Assembly (NCBI GenBank): GCA_016125475.1
Contig: WGLR01000035.1
Location: 1-46,227 of the forward strand
Direction of reading: 5' to 3'
Origin: Betaproteobacteria bacterium
GTDB lineage: Bacteria; Pseudomonadota; Gammaproteobacteria; Burkholderiales; Ga0077523
DNA: 46,227 bases
A program made the translations under genes and the position numbers. Positions 41,379 to 46,227 of the stretch are shown here, in pieces; the stretch's first letter is position 1; each line of letters starts with the position of its first letter. Under the pieces are notes generated by a model. It was not told the origin of the DNA and ran no database searches. It saw only the letters and a list, made by a program, of their open reading frames with translations.

Positions 41379-41750
41379 ATGACGATGGCGCCTCCGGCTC
41401 GCGTATCGGGTGTCGACGGCATCGGCGAGGCGACGCCCCGTGCGCAACCCGCTGCGGTCGGGACGGTCGAGCGGACGCCGGTGTGGCGGTGCATCGGCTG
41501 CGGGCGGATCGAAGCCGATGCGAATTGCGTGGGGATCTGCGAGGACCGTCGTGTCGAGGTCGTGGACGCTCGTGACTTCGACGCACTCTCGCACGAACTG
41601 GACGCGGTACGGTGCTCGAGCCGCGAGCTGCTCGCGTTCGTGCGTCAGGTCGCGCTGACGACCCCGCGCAGCGGCGAGTGGGAGCGCTGTCAGCGCGCGC
41701 TCCAGGAGCGCGCTCGCCGCCTGGTCGCAGCGATCGGCCCGACCGCGTGA
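41379..41750 (+). CDS. Small Cys-rich protein in NO operon
   Basis: The 123-residue protein has a disordered Ala/Pro-rich start, then WRCIGCGRIEADANCVGICE with DRRVEVVD. The two Cys pairs (C-x2-C and C-x3-C, about 9 residues apart) look like a zinc- or iron-binding knuckle. A helical C-terminus follows (DFDALSHELDAVRCSSRELL, ERCQRALQERARRLVAA). I recognise no named family. The ATG at 41379 is seven bases after the nnrS stop, so it is very probably part of the NO operon. A metal-binding or NO-sensing helper role is inference from position. Confidence 0.65.
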   Translation: MTMAPPARVSGVDGIGEATPRAQPAAVGTVERTPVWRCIGCGRIEADANCVGICEDRRVEVVDARDFDALSHELDAVRCSSRELLAFVRQVALTTPRSGEWERCQRALQERARRLVAAIGPTA

Positions 41751-42097
41751 CGGCGTCGTCCTCCGAGTCGGACCTGCCGCCGTGGCAGGCAGCGGACGGA
41801 CGTGTCGTCCCGGATTCAGCGGGCACGTCCCGCTGTCATCCGCGACGGCCGCGATGGCGTTCTTCCGCTGGGTGCAGCGAACCAGCGTTCTCGTGAATAC
41901 TCGCTTGCGTCGCGAGTGGCGCTGAGGGAAGCTCGACTCGTTCGTCATGCGCCGCGCGACGGTGACCAGGTCGCCGCCGCGGCGTCTGCCCGATGCCGCC
42001 GTTCGGCCGTGTCCGGGCGGCCGAGGGTCCGCGCGAGGCGGCACTGCCGGACCGGCTCCCTCGCGTGCGCCCGCCAGATCGACGAGGAGTTTCACGA
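41751..42097. other. Gap upstream of H+-ATPase gene
   Basis: About 350 bases with no recognisable gene; frames on both strands are Arg-rich. The ATPase has its own ribosome binding site, and its promoter is expected here. I see no clear -35/-10 pair or terminator. Confidence 0.4.
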
Positions 42098-44713
42098 ATG
42101 ACCCAGCAGGATGCGAAGCGCACGGACGACTACGGTGCGCAGGCCGTCGAGCGTACGGTCGCCGAGCTTCACACCGACGCGACGCGCGGGCTCGGCGCGG
42201 ACGAAGTCGCGAAGCGCCGGTCACGATACGGCTACAACGAGATCCGCGAGCGAGAGGAACCCCTCTGGCGCCGGCTCTTCCGTCGCTTCTGGGGGCCGAT
42301 TCCCTGGATGATCGAGACCGCCGCGCTGCTGTCGGCCGCGGTCCAGAAGTGGGAAGACTTCGCGATCATCCTCGTCATGCTGTTCGTGAACGCCGGGCTG
42401 GATTTCTTCCAGGAGCACCGGGCACTCAGCGCGCTGAAGGCCCTGAAGCAGCGTCTTGCGACCGAGGTCGTCGTACTGCGCGACGGCAGGTTCCAGACGA
42501 TCCCGACGCGCGAACTCGTTCCCGGAGACATCGTGAAGCTGCGGCTCGGGAACGTCGTGCCCGCGGACGTGCAGCTGGTGTCGGGTGACTACCTCCTCGT
42601 GGATCAGTCCGCGTTGACGGGCGAATCCCTGCCGGTCAGCAAGAAGGCCGGTGCGGTGGCGTACGCGAACACGATCGTGAAGCAGGGCGAGATGATCGGG
42701 GTGGTGGTCAACACCGGCGCCCACACGAACTTCCACACGGTCGTCGCGCTCGTCGCGCAGGCGGAGCTCGAACAGCGCAGCCACTTCCAGGAGATGGTGA
42801 TCCGCATCGGGAACTTCCTGATCCTGGTCACGATCGCGCTCGTCGTCCTCATCATCATGGTGTCCCTGTTCCGGCACGAGCCTCTCCTGGAGATCGCGCG
42901 CTTCGCGCTCGTGCTGGCCGTCGCGGCCATTCCCGTCGCGCTGCCCGCCGTGCTGTCCGTGACGATGGCGGTCGGCGCCGTGAACCTCGCGCGCCGGCAG
43001 GCCATCGTGAGCCGGCTGACCGCGATCGAGGAGCTTGCGGGCGTGGACGTCTTCTGCTCCGACAAGACGGGCACGCTCACGCAGAACGAGATGCACGTGG
43101 CCGAGCCCGTCGTGCGGGCGGGTCACGAGGCCCGCGACCTCTTCCTGGCGGCCGTGCTCGCCTCGCGCGAGGAGAACCACGATCCGATCGAGATGCCGAT
43201 CTACCGCTACGCCGAGGAGCATTTCCCGGATCTCGACTGGCGCAGCTGCGAGCAGACGAACTTCGTGCCGTTCGATCCGGTGCGCAAGCGGACGGAGGCC
43301 GACTGCCGCGTGGACGGCAACCGTTTCCGTGTCACGAAGGGGGCGGCGCAGATCCTGATCGGCATGGCCTCTCTGCCGGAGGACGAGGCCGATTCGCTCT
43401 CGGCGAAGGTCGACGAACTCGCCGCCAAGGGGTACCGCGTGCTCGCCGTGGGTCGGCAGCCCGAAGGCGGCGCCTTCGACCTCATCGGCCTCATCCCGCT
43501 CTACGACCCGCCACGTGAAGACTCGAAGTCGGTCATCGCCGAGATGCAGGCGAACGGCGTCGAGGTGAAGATGGTCACGGGCGACAACATGGCCATCGCC
43601 CGCGAGATCGCGGGGCTGCTCGGGCTGAACCAGCGCACGATGCGCTCGGAGCAGCTTTCGGGCAGCGCGGGCAGCGAACTGCTCACGCTGGTGGCGGCGC
43701 TGTCGGGTGCCATCTATCAGCGGCTCAAGCCGGAGGTGTCGCGCACCGAGGCCCGACGCTTCGCGGACGACGTGATGGACACGGTCGCCAGAACGTACGA
43801 CACGCGGCTGCTGGAGCGCGAGTTCCTGCACACGCACGAATCCGCGATCATCGAGATGATCGAGGCCGTGGACATCTTCGCGGAGGTCGTTCCCGAGGAC
43901 AAGTACCGGATCGTCCACACGCTGCAGGAGGGCGGCCACATCGTCGGCATGACCGGCGACGGCGTGAACGACGCGCCGGCCCTGAAGAAGGCCGACTGCG
44001 GAATCGCCGTGGCCAATGCCACGGACGCGGCACGCGCCGCGGCCGACATCATCCTGACGGCTCCGGGGCTCAGCGTGATCAACGACGCCATCAAGCAGGC
44101 GCGGATCACGTTCGAGCGCATGAAGAGCTACGCGACGTTCCGGATCGCCGAGACGATCCGCATCATCCTCTTCATCACGCTCAGCATCGTCGTGTTCAGC
44201 TTCTATCCGATCACGCCGCTCATGATCATCCTGCTCGCGCTGCTGAACGACATTCCCATCCTCGCGATCGCCTACGACAACACCAGGGTGGACGGCAGGC
44301 CCGTGCGCTGGAACATGTCGGAACTGCTCACGGTCTCCACCGTGCTCGGAGTGAGCGGGGTGATCGCGACTTTCCTGCTCTTTTTCCTGCTCAAGGAGCA
44401 CGGCTTCCCGGTCGACCAGATCCAGACGCTGCTCTTCCTGAAGCTCATCGTGGCGGGACATAGCACGCTCTACATCACGCGCACGAGCGGATGGTTCTGG
44501 AACCGGCCGCATCCGTCGACGCTGCTGCTCGTCGCGACCTTCGGGACCGAGATCGTCGGGACCCTGTTCGCGGTGTACGGCGTGTTCATCGCGCCGGTCG
44601 GCTGGAAGCTTGCCCTGCTGATCTGGGTCTATGCACTCGCCGAGTTCCTCGTGAACGACGTCGTCAAGATCGCCGTATACCGTCGACTGCACGGGCGGCA
44701 GGCGACGGCCTGA
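42098..44713 (+). CDS. Plasma-membrane-type proton-efflux P-type ATPase
   Basis: The 871-residue pump belongs to the P3A class, which exports H+ at the cost of ATP. Motifs in order: ALTGESLPVSKKAG (A domain), AAIPVALPAVLSVTMAVGAV (PxxL in the ion path), SDKTGTLTQNE with phosphorylated Asp near residue 322, KMVTGDNMAIAREIAGLLGL, and MTGDGVNDAPALKKADCGIA with VANATDAARAAADIILTAPG. Between MVTGDN and AEVVPEDKY there are roughly 95 residues, more than in fungal and plant pumps as I recall them. The C-terminus has the usual membrane helices. The ATG at 42098 is preceded by GAGGAG. It may help acid tolerance in acid-forming PQQ metabolism, which is inference. Confidence 0.93.
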   Translation: MTQQDAKRTDDYGAQAVERTVAELHTDATRGLGADEVAKRRSRYGYNEIREREEPLWRRLFRRFWGPIPWMIETAALLSAAVQKWEDFAIILVMLFVNAGLDFFQEHRALSALKALKQRLATEVVVLRDGRFQTIPTRELVPGDIVKLRLGNVVPADVQLVSGDYLLVDQSALTGESLPVSKKAGAVAYANTIVKQGEMIGVVVNTGAHTNFHTVVALVAQAELEQRSHFQEMVIRIGNFLILVTIALVVLIIMVSLFRHEPLLEIARFALVLAVAAIPVALPAVLSVTMAVGAVNLARRQAIVSRLTAIEELAGVDVFCSDKTGTLTQNEMHVAEPVVRAGHEARDLFLAAVLASREENHDPIEMPIYRYAEEHFPDLDWRSCEQTNFVPFDPVRKRTEADCRVDGNRFRVTKGAAQILIGMASLPEDEADSLSAKVDELAAKGYRVLAVGRQPEGGAFDLIGLIPLYDPPREDSKSVIAEMQANGVEVKMVTGDNMAIAREIAGLLGLNQRTMRSEQLSGSAGSELLTLVAALSGAIYQRLKPEVSRTEARRFADDVMDTVARTYDTRLLEREFLHTHESAIIEMIEAVDIFAEVVPEDKYRIVHTLQEGGHIVGMTGDGVNDAPALKKADCGIAVANATDAARAAADIILTAPGLSVINDAIKQARITFERMKSYATFRIAETIRIILFITLSIVVFSFYPITPLMIILLALLNDIPILAIAYDNTRVDGRPVRWNMSELLTVSTVLGVSGVIATFLLFFLLKEHGFPVDQIQTLLFLKLIVAGHSTLYITRTSGWFWNRPHPSTLLLVATFGTEIVGTLFAVYGVFIAPVGWKLALLIWVYALAEFLVNDVVKIAVYRRLHGRQATA

Positions 44714-44823
44714 GCGGCAGGTCGTTCCATGGTTCCCGGTCGTGCGGCGAGGCGCAAGGGCAGCCTCCGACGCGAAGGCATCCCTCGTGCTTGCGCACCT
44801 GCCATCACGTTCCGGAGGGCGGG

Positions 44824-45180
44824 ATGTCTGCACAGGCGCACATGTCGTTGAAGACGGCAAGCGTTCGAACCGGGCTCGCAGCCACGTTCGTCGCCTGCGC
44901 GCTCGCGTGTCCCGCGAGCGTCGGTGGTCTCGCACACGCGGCGTCACCGCAGGCGGCGCAGGACGAAGACACGTACTACGTCGTGCGCGAGCGTGGCGGC
45001 GTGACGTTCTCGAACATCCCCCGCGTCCCCATGCCGCCGGATGCCGTGATCTTCCCGCGCGCAAGCTCCCGCGCCTCCGACAGCCGTCGTATCCGGAGCA
45101 CGGTGCTCGACCGGACCCGGATTCCCGCACCGACCGCCTGCGCGGACCCTGGTGCGCCGGAGGGGTGTCCCGCCCGCTGA
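44824..45180 (+). CDS. Small secreted protein, unknown
   Basis: The 118-residue protein has a signal peptide (VRTGLAATFVACALACPASV, cleavage near AHAA). The mature part reads TYYVVRERGGVTFSNIPRVP, which recalls the opening of DUF4124 proteins (yxWxDexGvxhfSdxP), then a Ser- and Arg-rich stretch and a C-terminus with two Cys (TACADPGAPEGC). No family is certain. GGAGGGC precedes the ATG at 44824; a second Met at residue 7 is possible. It lies 110 bases after the ATPase and before the xoxF-like gene on the same strand. Confidence 0.6.
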   Translation: MSAQAHMSLKTASVRTGLAATFVACALACPASVGGLAHAASPQAAQDEDTYYVVRERGGVTFSNIPRVPMPPDAVIFPRASSRASDSRRIRSTVLDRTRIPAPTACADPGAPEGCPAR

Positions 45181-45705
45181 CTCGCCGGGTCGCGCCGTGA
45201 ATCGGGGTCGGCGGTGCGGATGACCGCACGACACCGGTACGCCGCAATTCCCATCGTCCCGACGCCCGGGCACCGGTCCCGGACGACCTTCCATCGAGTC
45301 GTCTTCCCTGTCGCGACGTGACGACACGCCTCACGGCTCACGACGACGACCCTGAACTCGACCGTCGAGTTGTCGCAAGCATCCGGAAAAAAAGGAATTT
45401 CTGATGCGCGGTGATCCCGGTGATGACGCCGGGTGGCGCACGATGCCGTCGCCAGCTGGTGACTCGATCATGGACGAACCGGTCGATCGGCACCGTCACC
45501 AGGAACTGTTTCGCTTTGATATGCGGGAACAAATCCCACGACGGCACGTGTCGTGCTCAGGCGGGCAACCGGTGGCCGGCGCCTGCGCCGGTGACTGGAA
45601 GGGGGCAGGTGCGCGCGTACTTCCAGGCGTTCGAGCGAGTGGCCTCGCGTGCTCCCCCGGTGGACCCGGCGCGGGTCCGACGCATCACTACGTGGAGAGA
45701 TCAGC
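45181..45705. other. Gap upstream of xoxF-like gene
   Basis: About 525 bases, partly AT-rich near 45385-45405 and 45515-45530. Frames on both strands are unconvincing. A short palindrome CCGGCGC-CT-GCGCCGG at 45576-45591 is a possible stem-loop. The promoter of the methanol dehydrogenase-like gene should be here but is not recognisable. Confidence 0.4.
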
Positions 45706-46227
45706 ATGACAGACAGATCCAGTTCGTCCGGTTCCGGTCGCACGGCCGGGGCACGGAAACTACGGCGAGGCGTCCGTGCACGCGTCGGCCTCGCGGCATG
45801 TTCGATGCTGGCGGCCGCTCTCGTGGGGGGTCAGACGGCCGCCGGGCAGTCGGGCGCGGGAGCCGAGTGGACGACACCCTCGGGCACGCTCGAGGGATCG
45901 CGATACAGCACGCTCGACCAGATCACGCCGGCCAACGCTTCCTCGCTCGTCGAGGAGTTCGCGTTCCCGACCGGCACGCGGGCCAGTCACCAGGGGCAGC
46001 CGCTGGTCGTCGGCGACACCATGTACCTCGTCACGCCGTTCCCGAACCGTCTCATCGCGCTCGACCTGAATTCTCCGGGGAGGGTGCGCTGGACTTTCGA
46101 CCCGCGTGCCAGCCGGTACGCCCAGGGCGTGGCCTGCTGCGACGTCGTGAATCGCGGTGCCGTGTATGCGGACGGAAAGGTGATCTACAACGTGCTCGAC
46201 GGCACGACGGTCGCCGTGGACGCGCAG
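45706..46227 (+). CDS. xoxF: XoxF-like PQQ-dependent methanol dehydrogenase, 5' part
   Basis: The first 174 residues are seen; the gene continues past the window edge. The signal peptide (RVGLAACSMLAAALVGGQTA) is preceded by a basic leader. Propeller motifs include GSRYSTLDQITPANASSLVE, GQPLVVGDTMYLVTPFPNRL and RVRWTFDPRAS. The adjacent cysteines C144-C145 in GVACCDVVNRGAVYADGKVI form the PQQ-capping disulphide of methanol and ethanol dehydrogenases, and CCDVVNRG is typical of the XoxF branch, which depends on lanthanides. The diagnostic Asp for lanthanide binding lies beyond the window. The ATG at 45706 has GGAGAG 6 bases upstream. The symbol is tentative: another ADH-type quinoprotein cannot be excluded. 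Confidence 0.8.
   Translation, partial: MTDRSSSSGSGRTAGARKLRRGVRARVGLAACSMLAAALVGGQTAAGQSGAGAEWTTPSGTLEGSRYSTLDQITPANASSLVEEFAFPTGTRASHQGQPLVVGDTMYLVTPFPNRLIALDLNSPGRVRWTFDPRASRYAQGVACCDVVNRGAVYADGKVIYNVLDGTTVAVDAQ

Noticed and set aside
42221-45334. Very long open frame on the minus strand over the H+-ATPase gene
   Set aside because: It is antisense to a gene with full P-type ATPase motifs. Its translation is Arg-, Asp- and His-rich without motifs, as expected from high-GC codon bias.
1-46227. CRISPR arrays, tRNA or rRNA genes, complete insertion sequences
   Set aside because: I looked and saw no regularly spaced repeats, no cloverleaf sequence and no transposase. Absence by eye is not proof.

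Overview
The window is GC-rich, roughly two-thirds G+C over most of its length, with an AT-richer left edge. It reads as chromosome of an environmental Gram-negative bacterium, most likely betaproteobacterial. That placement is an inference from the gene families: six proteins with C-terminal PEP-CTERM sorting tails, a TorF-like porin, a quinol-type nitric oxide reductase with NsrR and NnrS, a XoxF-like methanol dehydrogenase, and a cobalt-type nitrile hydratase. I saw no rRNA, tRNA, CRISPR array, integrase or complete insertion sequence.

Region 1 (1-860) is a mobile or polymorphic remnant: the C-terminal tip of an RHS protein, cut at a perfect hairpin, followed by the start of a possible small membrane immunity protein. 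Region 2 (1127-4316) is an ECF sigma factor, a zinc-finger anti-sigma factor and a subtilisin-like lipoprotein, then a porin. The periplasmic part of the anti-sigma factor looks like a subtilase propeptide, which suggests a protease-sensing circuit. Region 3 (4400-9191) holds four PEP-CTERM proteins, including a CHRD-domain protein and a surface-anchored PQQ-type sugar dehydrogenase. Region 4 (9554-15924) has a transporter with a histidine-rich tail, a YncE-like propeller, a duplicated DUF1259 protein, a PepSY-like protein, chrB and an HTH regulator. Region 5 (16531-22014) has a NUDIX-metallo-beta-lactamase fusion, a PEP-CTERM metalloprotease, a mandelate-racemase-like enzyme and a repeat-containing secreted protein.

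Region 6 (22486-30036) is catabolic: purU, a dehydrogenase, a flavin reductase, an RraA-like aldolase, the nitrile hydratase operon (alpha, beta, accessory), then an opposing acyl-CoA dehydrogenase, SDR and VOC set. A CoA-transferase lies further on. Region 7 (30656-33810) pairs a divergent PQQ-dehydrogenase-like propeller with an unusual cytochrome c, followed by a strong terminator. Region 8 (37256-41750) is a nitric oxide response operon, norB-nsrR-nnrS plus a small Cys-rich protein, behind a perfect FNR/DNR-type box and a plausible NsrR site. Region 9 (42098-46227) has a plasma-membrane-type H+-ATPase, a small secreted protein and the 5' part of a xoxF-like gene that runs off the right edge.

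Overall the window combines extracytoplasmic proteolysis and surface-protein sorting, periplasmic PQQ oxidation, nitrile and acyl-CoA catabolism, and nitric oxide defence. Starts were chosen from Shine-Dalgarno placement and signal peptides, so several genes are shorter than the longest possible reading frame.
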